Shown: piece by piece, positions 40,377 to 51,799 of the stretch
Numbering within the stretch: position 1 is the first letter of the stretch
Layout: each line of letters starts with the position of its first letter
DNA from: Ovis canadensis
Lineage: Eukaryota > Chordata > Mammalia > Artiodactyla > Bovidae
DNA: 64,000 bases
Direction of reading: 5' to 3'
Assembly: GCF_042477335.2 (NCBI RefSeq)
Contig: NC_091255.1
Location: 35,256,501 to 35,320,500, forward strand
The notes under the pieces: model-generated
The model's input: the letters and a program-made list of their open reading frames with translations, nothing else
What the model was told of the DNA's origin: nothing
The model's database searches: none
Program-made: the position numbers and the translations under genes

Positions 40377-40638
40377 AAGTCACTTCAGTCGTGTCCGACT
40401 CTGTGCGACCCCAGAGACGGAAGCCCACCAGGCTCCCCTGTCCCTGGGATTCTCCAGGCAAGAACACTGGAGTGGGTTACCATTTCCTTCTTCAATGCAT
40501 GAAAGTGAAAAGTGAAAGTGAAGTCGCTCAGTCGTGTCCGACTGTTAGCGACCCCGTGGACTGCAGCCCACCAGGCTCCTCCGTCCATGGGATTTTCCAG
40601 GCAAGAGTACTGGAGTGGGGTGCCATTGCCTTCTCCGA
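40346..40638 (-). repeat. BOV-A2 dimeric SINE with expanded CTG tract
   Basis: A full two-arm BOV-A2 lies in reverse. Its end carries about ten CTG/GCT units (40347-40376), likely a polymorphic microsatellite. Confidence 0.92.
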
Positions 40639-41299
40639 GTAAACTTTACTAATATATATCAAACATTGCATCCTGAAAGTGGAGGACACACCATTTTTTC
40701 AAGTGTCCAATAGTATTTACGAAAATTCATCATATTTAAGACTTAAGGACTATCGCAACCCCCCACCTACAGAAATAATGCACAAACTATCCTATAATCA
40801 CATTGCAACAAATGAATTTAATAAGAAAATCAAAGAGTCCTCTCTATTTGGAAGTTTAAAAATAAAACTCTCTTTCATATAATTATTGGGTCAAAAGGAA
40901 AACATACCCAAAACTAAGGAATTAATGGAAATAAAAATAACGTAAAGAATATATACCAGAATCTATGAAATGCAGTTCAAGTAGTACTCAGAGGAATACT
41001 TAATCACCTTAAATACATACTTCAAAACAAAATGCAGAAATCAGAGTTCCTCTTTAAAAGTTAGAAAATAATAACAAAATGAACTAAAGGAATGCTGTAG
41101 AAATGAATAAATGAAAAAACAAATTATAATAAATTTTAGAAAACAAGAAAAGCAGAACTATTATATAAACCTAAAATACTTTTTTAAAAAGTAAATAACT
41201 CATTAGCCCAAACAAAACTGAGGAAGTGAGAAAGTGCAAATACAAAAAAGAATAAATAATGGAAGGAAATAAAGAGATAGAAGATATTTAAAATACACA
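40639..41299. other. A-rich unassigned sequence
   Basis: It may be decayed L1 sequence. No gene or motif can be named. Confidence 0.3.
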
Positions 41300-41890
41300 G
41301 AAGGGGAGAAAATGGAAGCAATGACAGATTTTATTTTCCTAGGCTCCAAAACCACTGTGGACAGTGACTACAGCCAAGAAATCAAAAAACGTTTGCTTCT
41401 TGGAAGGAAAGCTATGAAAAACTAGACAATGAATTAAAAAGCAATGACATCATTTTGCAGATAAAGGTCCATATAGTCAAAGCTATGGTTTTCCCAGTAG
41501 TTATATATGGATGCGAGAGTTGGACAATAACGGAAACATTGATGCTTTCGAATTGTGGTGCTGACTCTTGAGAGTCCCTTGGACTGCAAGGAGATCAAAC
41601 CAGTCAATCCTAAAGGAAATCAACCCTGAATATTAACTGCAAGGACTGATGCTGAAGCTGGAGCTCCAATACTTTGACCACCTGATTTGAATAGCTGACT
41701 CCTTGGAAAAGACCCTGATGCTGGGAAAGATTGAAGGCAAAAAAAGAAGGGGGTAGTAGAGGATGAGATAGTTAGATAGTATCACTGACTTAGTGGACAC
41801 GAATCTGAGCAAATTCTAGGAAACAGTGGAGGACAGAAGAGTCTGGTGTGCTGCAGTCCATGGGGTCGCAAAGAGTCCTGACAACATGAG
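41300..41890 (+). mobile_element. Old, frame-broken BovB fragment
   Basis: The BovB C-terminal region can be followed from CTAGGCTCCAAAACCACTGT to the GGTCGCAAAGAGTCCTGACA end, with several deletions and no open frame. The 41891-42589 stretch after it is unassigned. Confidence 0.82.
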
Positions 41891-42589
41891 TTAGCGACTT
41901 AGCAACAACAACAAAATACCATAACTGACTGTGCTCAACATCATGCAAATAAATTTGAATTGAATGATAACTGTTTAGTGAAATAGACTATTTTCAGCCT
42001 AGAACTTTTCATGTATACTGTTTAGGTTTTCAGTGAGTATAAATTTCCTTTCCAGGAATTCTAAATGGTTCTTTTACATGTGCTGATTAGCAGGGAGCTA
42101 GAGTGTTGTGGAGAAAGAGAGGCAAGTTTTCAGCCTGTGTGGTCATGCAGCCAGGAAAGGCAGGGATACACAGAGTCCAGATTTCTAGGGGAATAATGTT
42201 GTAGGGGGCATTTAACCTTGAAACACCAGCATGCAACTCCTAATCTGAGCCAATACCTTTAAAGAAAGGATAAAGTGGTCTTATGTTGGAGCACTCCCTG
42301 ACTATTCCAGAAGCCAAAGCAAACACTGTCTGGAAGAAAGCTTCTTCCACATACAAAGATCAAGCAATGCCTAGGAAATCCCTTGGACGGAGAAACCTGG
42401 CAGCTTAGTCCCTGGAATCACAAAGAGTCAGACACCACTGAGTATGCAGGCAATCAATCAAATCAACGGATTCACAAAGATTATCAAATATATAAGGAAG
42501 CCAGCCACTATGAGTAAAAATCAGAAGTAGCAAGAAAAAAAACAGAGTTCGATTCCAGGGGGATAAAGCTATTAGAAGCAACAAATACA

Positions 42590-42915
42590 GGGCTCCCTGC
42601 TGGCTCAGGTGTAAGGAGTGCACCTGCTAAAGCAGGAGACATGGATTTCATCCCTAGTTTGGAAAGACCCCACATGCCTCAGAGCAACTGAACCTGTGCA
42701 TCAGATCTACTCTGAGTCTGTGCTCTAGAGCCTGGGAGCTGCAAGTGCTGAGCCCACAAGCCACGGCTGCTGAAGCCTGCATGCCCTACAGCCTGTGCTC
42801 CGCAACAGAAGAAGCCTGTGCACCGCAGCTGGAGAGTGGCCCCCGCTCACCACAACTAGAGGAAAGCCTGCATGCAGCAATGAAGACCCAGCACATCAAA
42901 TCAATAAAGAAATAA
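42590..42915 (+). repeat. Long tRNA-Glu-derived SINE
   Basis: It begins GGCTCCCTGCTGGCTCAGG, with the extended body, and ends ACCCAGCACATCAAATCAAT. Confidence 0.82.
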
Positions 42916-43019
42916 AAATCTAAAGTGACAAACATAGAATATAGAACACACATACACACAGGAAATGTTAAAGGGTAAAAATAGTTGATTTACAAATGAA
43001 AGCGTATAAAAAGACGATC

Positions 43020-44215
43020 AAGATTGAATGGATAGATCAGGAAAACATATTCTAGAAATAAGAAAAAACAAGATTGTTGAAATTAAAGTCTTAAAGGATG
43101 GCTTAAAAAGCAGATTTGGGACAACTGAAGAAAGGATTAGAGGATTAGAAGATTTGTCAAAAGGATATATCCAGAATATGAGAAAAATAGATATGGAAAC
43201 GAAAAACATAAAAGAAAGATTTAGAGACATGGAGGATAAAATGAGAAGGTATACCATAGAAATAACTGGAGTTTTGAAAGGAAAGTATGGTCATAAGAAA
43301 CAACAGAAATATTTTAGCCAACATCGGTTAACAGTATTCTAGAACAAATGAAGCATTAAAACTCACAGATCAGTGTATCCCAAAGAGGAAAAAATGAACA
43401 TAAATTCATAACCAGAAACATTAAAGTAAAATTTCAGAATGCCACAGATGAAAAGGTCCTGAAAACAGGACCTTTCTAAGAATGAGAGATCATAACCAAG
43501 AGCAAGAGTTAGCATGACAACAGAAGTCTCAGCAGCAACAACGGAAGCCAGAAAACAATGGGACTGGGTATTTATCACATTGAAAGAACACACAGGTGAA
43601 CCAAGAAATGTGAACACGCCAAAACTCCAACGTGTTTTCAAACCAAAAAATAATAACAAAGAGGAAATTTACTCCTAAAAATATACTTGAAAACAACTTC
43701 TGGAGTCTTCCCTAGTGGTTCAGTGGCTAAGATTCTGGGCTCCTGGTGCAGAGAGTCAGGGTTTGATCTCTGGTCAGGGAACTAGATCCCACATGTTTGT
43801 ATACCACAACTAAAAAAAGACCCTGCATGCCACAATGAATATTGAAGATCCCACATCCTGCAACTAAGACCTGGCGCAGCCAAATAAATAAATAAAGATA
43901 AATATTAAAAAAAAAAAAGAAAAGAAACAATGGAGGCCAAAATAAGGTAGAATCATATTTCCTTAAGGGCTGAGAGAGGGAAGAAAAAACCTGTTAACTC
44001 AGAATTCTATATCCAGGAAAACAAACAAACAAACAAACAAACCTGGAGGATGATGATGAAATAAAGACATTCTCAAATGAAGAAAAACTAAGAGAATCCA
44101 TTGCCAACAGAGCTGCTCCAAAAGAACTGATAAAAGAAGTTATTCAGACAGAAGGGAGATTATATGAGCAGGAAACTTGGGTCACTGGGAATAAAGAACA
44201 ACAGAAATTTTTTTT
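43020..44215 (+). mobile_element. L1/HAL1-type ORF1 remnant, split by a SINE
   Basis: A 104-codon frame (43028-43342) has the charged coiled-coil look of L1 ORF1, followed by IEITGVLKG, which matches the conserved ORF1 position. The downstream CTTCTC-free A-rich part and GAAAAACTAAGAGAATCCAT resemble HAL1 (ORF1-only L1 relatives). A tRNA-type SINE at 43705-43920 interrupts it. Confidence 0.6.
43705..43920 (+). repeat. tRNA-Glu-derived SINE
   Basis: It begins GTCTTCCCTAGTGGTTCAGT and ends GGCGCAGCCAAATAAATAAA with an A-rich tail. Confidence 0.82.
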
Positions 44216-44225
44216 ATTTATTTTT

Positions 44226-45530
44226 TCTTTTTAGTTTTTTATTTTTTTAATTTTAAAATCTTTAATTCTTACAGGCATTCCCAAACATGAACCCCCCTCC
44301 CACCTCCCTCCCCATAACATTTCTCTGGGTCATCCCCATGCACCAGCCCCAAGCATGCTGCACCCTGCGTCAGACATAGACTGGCGATTCGATTCTTACA
44401 TGATAGTATACATGCTAGAATGCCATTCTCCCAAATCATCCCACCCTCTCCCTCTCCCTCTGAGTCCAAAAGTCTGTTATACACAGCTGTGTCTTTTTTC
44501 CTGTCTTGCATACATGGTCGTCATTGCCATCTTTCTAAATTCCATATATATGTGTTAGTATACTGTATTGGTGTTTTTCTTTCTGGCTTACTTCACTCTG
44601 TACAATAGGCTCCAGTTTCATCCATCTCATCAGAACTGATTCAAATGAATTCTTTTTAACGGCTGAGTAATACTCCATTGTGTATATGTACCACAGCTTT
44701 CTTATCCATTCATCTGCTGATGGACATCTAGGTTGTTTCCATGTCCTGGCTATTATAAACAGTGCTGCGATGAACATTGGGGTACATGTGTCTCTTTCAA
44801 TTCTGGTTTCCTCGGTGTGTATGCCCAGAAGTGGGATTGCTGGGTCATAAGGTAGTTCTATTTGCAATTTTTTAAGGAATCTCCACACTGTTCTCCATAG
44901 TGGCTGTACTAGTTTGCATTCCCACCAACAGTGTAGGAGGGTTCCCTTTTCTCCACACCCTCTCCAGCATTTATTGCTTGCAGATTTTTGGATCGCAGCC
45001 ATTCTGACTGGTGTGAAGTGGTACCTCATTGTGGTTTTGATTTGCATTTCTCTAATAATGAGTGATGTTGAGCATCTTTTCATGTGTTTGTTAGCCATCC
45101 GTATGTCTTCTTTGGAGAAATGTCTATTTAGTTCTTTGGCCCATTTTTTGATTGGGTCGTTTATTTTTCTGGAATTGAGCTGCATAAGTTGCTTGTATAT
45201 TTTTGAGATTAGTTGCTTGTCAGTTGCTTCATTTGCTATTATTTTCTCCCATTCAGAAGGCTGTCTTTTCACCTTGCTTACATTTTCCTTTGTTGTGCAG
45301 AAGCTTTTAATTTTAATTAGATCCCATTTGTTTATTTTTGCTTTTATTTCCAGAATTCTGGGAGGTGGATCATAGAGGATCCTGCTGTGATTTATGTCTG
45401 AGAGTGTTTTGCCTATGTTCTCCTCTAGGAGTTTTATAGTTTCTGGTCTTACATTTAGATCTTTAATCCATTTTGAGTTTATTTTTGTGTGCAGTGAAAG
45501 TTACAAGTGGTTGACCAGTTTTCCAGAAAT
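44226..45530 (-). mobile_element. Ruminant L1 3' part, antisense, with 245-codon ORF2 terminus
   Basis: This is the minus-strand 3' end of a young-looking L1. The open frame 44535-45272 covers the ORF2 C-terminus, including the [10 protein letters not shown]-like cysteine-containing segment ([11 protein letters not shown] here) and the EYYSAVKKN block near the end. The 3'UTR and a T-rich (A tail) run at about 44209-44245 follow. It is 5'-truncated and lacks the endonuclease and RT core. Confidence 0.9.
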
Positions 45531-45614
45531 TTAAAATATCCTCTCCTAGTGAATTATTCACGACTGAAGCGACTTAGCAGTAGCAGCAGTAGTAGTGAAT
45601 CATTCAACATGTTT

Positions 45615-47110
45615 GATGGCTGATAGCCTTAGAAAGCATCACTATGAACAAAGCTAGTGGAGGTGATGGAATTTCAGTTGAGCTGTTTCAAATCCGGAAA
45701 GATGATGCTCTGAAACTGCTGCACTCAATATGCCAGCAAATTTGGAAAACTCAGCAGTGGCCACAGGACTGGAAAAGGTCAGTTTTCATTCCAATCCCAA
45801 AGAAAGGCAATGCTAAAGAATGCTCAAACTACCACACAATTGCACTCATCTCAAAAGTAATGCTCAAAATTCTCCAAGTCACCCTTTAGCAATACGTGAA
45901 CCGTGAACTCCCTGATGTTCAAGCTGCTTTTAAAAAAGGCAGAGGAACCAGAGATCAAATTGCCAACATCTGCTGGATCATGGAAAAAGCAAGAGAGTTC
46001 CAGAAAAACATCTATTTCTGCTTTATTGACTATGCCAAAGCCTTTGACTGTGTGGATCACAAGAAACTGTGGAAAATTCTGAAAGAGATGGGAATACCAG
46101 ACCACCTGACCTGCCTCTTGAGAAACCTATATGCAGGTCAGGAAGCAGCAGTTAGAACTGGACATGGAACAACAGACTGGTTCCAAATAGGAAAAGGAGT
46201 ATGTCAAGGCTGTATATTGTCACCCTGCTTATTTAACTTCTATGCAGAGTACATCATGAGAAACGCTGGACTGGAAGAAACACAAGCTGGAATCAAGATT
46301 GCCAGGAGAAATATCAATAACTTCAGATATGCAGATGACACCACCCTTATGGCAGAAAGTGAAGAGGAACTAAAAAGCCTCTTGATGAAAGTGAAAGAAG
46401 AGAGTGAAAAAGTTGGCTTAAAGCTCAACATTCAGAAAACGAAGATCATGGCATCCGGTCCCATCACTTCATGGGAAATAGATGGGGAAACAGTGGAAAC
46501 AGTGGCAGACTTTATTTTTTTGGGCTCCAAAATCACTGCAGATGGTGACTGCAGCCATGAAATTAAAAGACGCTTACTCCTTGGAAGGAAAGTTATGACT
46601 AACCTAGATAGCATATTCAAAAGCAGAGACATTACTTTGCCGACTAAGGTCCATCTAGTCAAGGCTATGGTTTTTCCAGTGGTCATGTATGGATGTGAGA
46701 GTTGGACTGTGAAGAAGGCTGAGCGCCGAAGAATTGATGCTTTTGAACTGTGGTGTTGGAGAAGACTCTTGAGAGTCCCTTGGACTGCAAGGAGATCCAA
46801 CCAGTCCATTCTGAAGGAGATCAGCCCTGGGATTTCTTTGGAAGGAATGATGCTAAAGCTGAAACTCCAGGACTTTGGCCACCTCATGCGAAGAGTTAAC
46901 TCATTGGAAAAGACTCTGATACTGGGAGGGACTGGGGGCAAGAGGAGAAGGGGACGACAGAGGATGAGATGGCTGGATGGCATCACGGACTCGATGGACG
47001 TGAGTCTGAGTGAACTCCTGGAGTTGGTGATGGACAGGGAGGCCTGGTGTGCTGCAATTCATGGGGTCGCAAAGAGTCAGACACGACTGAGTGACTGAAC
47101 TGAAGTGAAC
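45615..47110 (+). mobile_element. BovB LINE with nearly intact reverse transcriptase (400-codon ORF)
   Basis: This is the longest BovB here. A short frame at 45644-45889 holds the start of the RT domain (NKASGGDGI). After a stop, a 400-codon frame (45896-47098) contains the RT motifs [21 protein letters not shown] and the catalytic YADD ([12 protein letters not shown]), followed by the complete RTE C-terminus. The endonuclease domain is missing, so the copy cannot act alone. The tail repeat is short (GAACTGAAGTGAACTGA). Confidence 0.93.
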
Positions 47111-47129
47111 TGAGCAAGTATTACAGTGT

Positions 47130-47352
47130 TACTAGGGCTTCCCAGGTGGCAGGGTGCCAAAGAATCCTCCTGCCAATGCAGGAGACATGGGCTAGATCCT
47201 GGGTCAGGAAGATCTTCTGGAGGATGAAATGGCAACCAACTCCAGTATTCCTGCCTGGAGAATCCCGTGGAGAAAGGAGCCTGGTGGGCTACAGTCTGTG
47301 GGGTTGCAGAGTCGGACACCACTAAGTGACTGAGTGCACACACACACACATT
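47130..47352 (+). repeat. Bov-tA SINE with (CA)n tail
   Basis: It begins AGGGCTTCCCAGGTGGCAGG and ends in CACACACACACACA. Confidence 0.88.
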
Positions 47353-47879
47353 GTAACATTATAATGGGTTTTAATCTACGTAGACGTGACATAACAGGCT
47401 GACCTCTGATTCCATCTGCTTCCCTGAAAGCAACTGCTTCTCCCTCTGCTCAGCATGTCTTTTCTCTGCCATGTGGCTTCTAGTTTTTTCTGTAACTCCT
47501 GTTTCCTATGGTCATCTTGGCTTCTCTGCCTTCTCTCCATCTTTGATGCTATGGCTACTGATTCTGTCTGTGGTTTCCATACCATTGCTGCCACCACAAC
47601 CATACACACTCACTTACATCATAGCGAGAGACTGGCCCTGTTCCTTCTGGTTGGGTCAGTTGTTCCACTCAAGTGTAACTCTTAGGGTCCTAGACAGCTT
47701 ATGATTTGCCTGTGGCTGAACAGCAGTTTCATTTTGTGTAAAGTAAGAATACCCAGAGCTTCCCCTCAGCACAGGCTGTGGATGGGGACTATTTCCTTCT
47801 AAGGGGATGGCAGGCCTGATGGCTGCCAGGTGGAGTACAGCTGCACTAAACTTAGTCTGAGAACCATGTCATGCACTTT
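47353..47879. other. Unassigned sequence
   Basis: No gene or repeat family is recognised. Confidence 0.3.
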
Positions 47880-48300
47880 CACCCTTCTAGGCCTTTATAT
47901 GGTCTATTCTTTCTTTCTGGAATGTCTTTTCCTCTTCTCTGCCCAGAAAACTTTAAAACTCAGCACAAGTCACTCCTTTTCCCCGTGAGTCCTCCTTGCC
48001 CATTACATCCATTCTATTCAAGCATTTAATATGCTGTTTGACCCTGTCTGTGCATTTGTCTCCCCAAGCTTTTGGGATTCAGGAGATACTCGTTGCTATT
48101 TTCATTACCAAACATGTTCATTCATACATTTAGTCAGTCATTCAACAAACACTAATCAAATGTCCACTGTGTATCAGTCACTGTATCAGGTATTGGGATG
48201 CAAATGTGAACAAGGCAGATAGACTCTCTCTCCCCTTGGAGATTAGTGTGCGTTGCACCGTGTGGCACATAGTAAATGCTCAATAACTTATTTTGAATTG
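47880..48300 (+). repeat. L2 LINE 3' fragment
   Basis: L2 3' landmarks include TTTCTGGAATGTCTTTTCCT and, at the end, GTGGCACATAGTAAATGCTC. The block near 48120-48250 between them is not L2-like and may be a separate old insertion. Confidence 0.6.
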
Positions 48301-48439
48301 AATTGCACTTGCTTATAGTTCCTCTACCAAAGAAGAACTTTTGGCAGGTAACTTTTGACCTTTCTCAGACATCAAAGCCTTACACACGCAAAGCAGTGGA
48401 CAGTAAAGTGGGCCATGAGGTACCCATCTACAATTTCAA

Positions 48440-48690
48440 GAGGTTCTTCAAACTTTTTTTTAATCTTCTCTTTTAGTGTTTACTTATTAGGCTGTTTCAG
48501 GTCTTGGTTGCAGCATGCAGGCTCTTCCTTGCAGTGCGAGGGGTCCTCTAGCTGTGTCGCACAGGCTCGAAAGCACTCAGGCTTAGTTACCCTGCAATAT
48601 GTGGGATTCTAGTTCCCCGACCAGGGATCGAACCTGCGTCCCCTGCACTAGAAGGTGTCTTCTTAACCACTGGACCACCAGGGAAGTCCT
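48440..48690 (-). repeat. tRNA-Glu-derived SINE, reverse
   Basis: On the plus strand it ends GGACCACCAGGGAAGTCCTG, with the internal CCGACCAGGGATCGAACCTG. Confidence 0.82.
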
Positions 48691-48729
48691 GGTGCTTCAA
48701 ACTTGACTTAATCAAAACCCAACTTGATT

Positions 48730-49660
48730 ACACTTCCCAGTCCTTCCTTACATGTCCCACATCTCTGTAAATGACACCGTCATACACCTACTTGCCCCAG
48801 TCAAGAACCAGGGAGTCATGCTGGATCAATCACTTTTGCCATCTCTGCCTCTCCTCTGCCCTCTCTTCTTTCTCTCTCCCTACCATCACCAATGGAACAA
48901 CAGTCTTGACAATTCCACTTCCTTAGCATCTCTTTCGCCCTCCCCCATCTCTATTCCTGCTAACCCTGCCCCGTTTCTGGTCCTTATCATCTCTCACCAG
49001 CACTCCAAAGAACTTTTCTCATGGGTCTCCTGTTTCCTTTGCAACCACATCACTTATCTCTTCCTGGCCCCAACCTCATGGATTTCCCTGAAATTTCACC
49101 AGCATCCTGGAACTCTTGCTGCCTATTTGCCCAGAATGCCTACCTTCTCCCCAACTCTCCTCCATCTCTACCAACCTGGCAGATGCCTACTCAAATTTCA
49201 AGACTCAGGTCAGCTTGCTCCCCAAGAAGTCTCTTCTGTCTCCCCAACATAACCTGACCCCCCCCCACCGCCTTGTGCTCCACATCCTACACAGAATTCA
49301 TTCTTCACAGTAGTGCACAGTTGAATTTATTTTTTTTTATCATTTTGTTTCCCCCACCAGGCTAGGAACTCCGCGAGGGTACAAATTCCATATTTTTAAT
49401 GGCTTGTGTATAATAAGGGCTTCCCAGGCAGCTCAGTAGTAAGAATGTGCCTGCCAATGCAAGGAGATGCAGGAAATGAGGGTTCTGCCCCTCAATGGGG
49501 GAGGAGTGCAGTAGGAAATGTCAACCCACTCCAGTATTCTTGCTTGGATCCCATGGACAGAGGAGCCTACTGGGCTACCGTTCATACGGTCACAAAGAAT
49601 CAACACGACTGAGCACGCAAGCATATAATAGGTGCTCAGTAAACACTCTGTGAATGAATC
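48730..49660 (+). repeat. L2 LINE 3' end, split by Bov-tA
   Basis: The ancient L2 reading remnants (48752-49252 is a 166-codon frame by chance) lead to a 3' end split by a SINE. The terminal ATAGGTGCTCAGTAAACACT sequence resumes after 49628. Confidence 0.7.
49418..49628 (+). repeat. Bov-tA SINE nested in L2
   Basis: It begins GGGCTTCCCAGGCAGCTCAG. The BovB-like tail has small deletions. Confidence 0.88.
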
Positions 49661-49726
49661 CAGTAAACAAACAAAATACTTTCCTATCTTTATCCTTCTT
49701 TTTCTGTGAAACAAGCAACCAATCCT

Positions 49727-49953
49727 GGGGAACTTCCCTGGTGATCCAGTGGTTGATAAAAATCTGCCTGCCAATTCAGGATGTGGGTTTGATCCCTGGT
49801 CCAGGAAGCTCTCATGTGCCACAGAGCAACTAAACCCAAGTGCTGCAACTAGTGAACCTGCTCATCACAACTAGAAAGTAGTCCCCGTTTGCCTTCAACT
49901 AGAGAAAGCCTGCATGCAGCAGTGAAGACCCAATGCAGCTAAAAATAAATAAT
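49727..49953 (+). repeat. tRNA-Glu-derived SINE, target of BovB
   Basis: It begins GGGGAACTTCCCTGGTGATC. Its A-rich end CTAAAAATAAATAAT (49939-49953) was duplicated by the BovB insertion that follows. Confidence 0.85.
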
Positions 49954-50407
49954 CAGTTCAGTTCAGTTCAGTCACTCAGTCATGTCCGACTCTTTGTGAC
50001 CCCATGAATTGCAGCACGCCAGGCCTCCCTGTCCATCACCAACTCCCGGAATTCACTCAAACTCATGTCCATCCAGTCGGTGATGCCATCCAGCCATCTC
50101 ATCCTCGGTCGTCCCCTTCTCCTCCTGCCCCCAATCCTTCCCAGCATCAGGGTCTTTCCCAATGAGTCAACTCTTCACATGAGGTGGCCAAACTACTGGA
50201 CTTTCAGCTTTAGCGTCATTCCTTCCAAAGAAATCCCAGGACTGATCTCCTTCAGAATGGACTGGTTGGATCTCCTTGCAGTCCAAGGGACTCTCAAGAG
50301 TCTTCTCCAACACCACAGTTCAAAAGCATCAATTCTTTAGCGCCCAGCTTTCTTCACAGTCCAGCTCTCACATCCATACATGACTACTGGAAAAACCATA
50401 GCCTTGA
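49954..50407 (-). mobile_element. BovB 3' copy with perfect 15-bp duplication
   Basis: A 5'-truncated BovB lies in reverse, starting with the CAGTTCAGTTCAGTTCAG tail. CTAAAAATAAATAAT is present at 49939-49953 and 50408-50422. The frame is open only in pieces. Confidence 0.92.
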
Positions 50408-50739
50408 CTAAAAATAAATAATAAATGATATTTTAAAATTACCAGCAATGCAAAGAGGCAAGAAAATATTACCAATAATTAGAAGAAAATAAAGTCAATG
50501 GAAATAGACCAGATATGACAGAGATGATGGAATCAGAAGACAAGGGCTGTAAAACAACTACTGTAAATATTACAATAAGATAATAAAGAGAGAATTAAAG
50601 ATACAAAATAATCAAATGGTAGATCGAGAGAAGATAAATATAACTACAATAAACATTTCATGAGACACATGGACTCACAGATTTAATAACACACTCTTCT
50701 GTGCATAATAGGATAATAGAGTGATCACAGTCTCAAACA

Positions 50740-50870
50740 TTGCTGCTGCTAAATCACTTCAGTCATGTCCGACTCCATGTGACCCCATAGATGGCAGCCC
50801 ACCAGGCTCCCCCATCCCTGGGATTCTCCAGGCAAGAACACTAGAGTGGGTTGCCATTTCCTTTTCCAAT
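50740..50870 (-). repeat. BOV-A2 single-arm fragment
   Basis: It is one Bov-A arm with the TTGCTGCTGCTAAATCACTT end, truncated before the linker. The preceding 50423-50739 stretch is A-rich and unassigned. Confidence 0.85.
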
Positions 50871-50943
50871 CAAAAATTGCTAGTGGGGATGTAAATAGAT
50901 ATCATCTTTCTGAAGGGCAATTTGGTAACATCTAACAAGATCA

Positions 50944-51575
50944 TGGGAAATAGATGGAGAAACCATGTCAGACTTTATTTTGGGGGGCTCCAAAGTCACT
51001 GCAGATGGTGACTGCAGCCATGAAATTAAAAGATGCTTACTCCTTGGAAGGAAAGTTATGACCAACCTAGATAGCATATTCAAAAGCAGAGACATTACTT
51101 TGCCAACAAAGGTCCATCTAGTCAAGGCTATGGTTTTTCCAGTGGTCATGTATGGATGTGAGAGTTGGACTGTGAAGAAGGCTGAGCGCCAAAGAATTGA
51201 TGCTTTTGAACTGTGGTGTTGGAGAAGACTCTTGAGAGTCCCTTGGACTGCAAGGAGATCCAACCAGTCCATTCTGAAGAAGATCAGTCCTGGGATTTCT
51301 TTGGAAGGAATGATGCTAAAGCTGAAGCTCCAGTACTTTAGCCACCTCATGCGAAGAGTTGACTCATTGGAAAAGACCCTGATGCTGGGAGGGATTGGGG
51401 GCAGGAGGAGAAGGGGATGACAGAGGATGAGATGGCTGGATGGCATCATGGACTCGATGGACATGAGTTTGAGTGAACTCCAGGAGTTGGTGATGGACAG
51501 GGAGGCCTGGCGTGTTGCGATTCATGGGGTCGCAAAGAGTCGGACACGACTGAGCGACTGAACTGAACTGAACTG
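50944..51575 (+). mobile_element. BovB 3' copy with 151-codon frame
   Basis: A 5'-truncated BovB has an open frame at 50965-51420. It ends in GAACTGAACTGAACTG. AACAAGATCA occurs at 50934-50943 and 51576-51585. Confidence 0.92.
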
Positions 51576-51586
51576 AACAAGATCAC

Positions 51587-51798
51587 AGGCTTCCCGGGTA
51601 GCTCAGACGGTAAAGCATCTGTCTGCAATGCAGGAGACCCAGGTTCGATCCCTGGGTCAGGAAGATCCCCTGGAGAAGGAAACAGTAACCCACTCCAGTA
51701 CTCTTCCCTGGAAAATTCCATGGATGGAGGAGCCTCGTGGGCTACAGTTCATGGGGTTGCAAAGAGTTGGACACAACTGAGCAACTTCACTTCTTCAG
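51587..51798 (+). repeat. Bov-tA SINE in tandem with BovB
   Basis: A full Bov-tA starts directly after the right-hand duplication of the preceding BovB. A further copy of the target, CAAGATCAC, follows at 51799-51807. Confidence 0.9.
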
Positions 51799-51799
51799 C

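Noticed and set aside
46432-46986. 184-codon minus-strand frame, repeated with variations at 4105, 18170 and 50880
   Set aside because: It recurs wherever BovB is present and is the antisense shadow of the BovB C-terminal coding region.
48752-49252. 166-codon proline/serine-rich open frame
   Set aside because: It lies in L2 3'-type sequence and changes character without domain structure. It is a chance frame in C/T-rich DNA.
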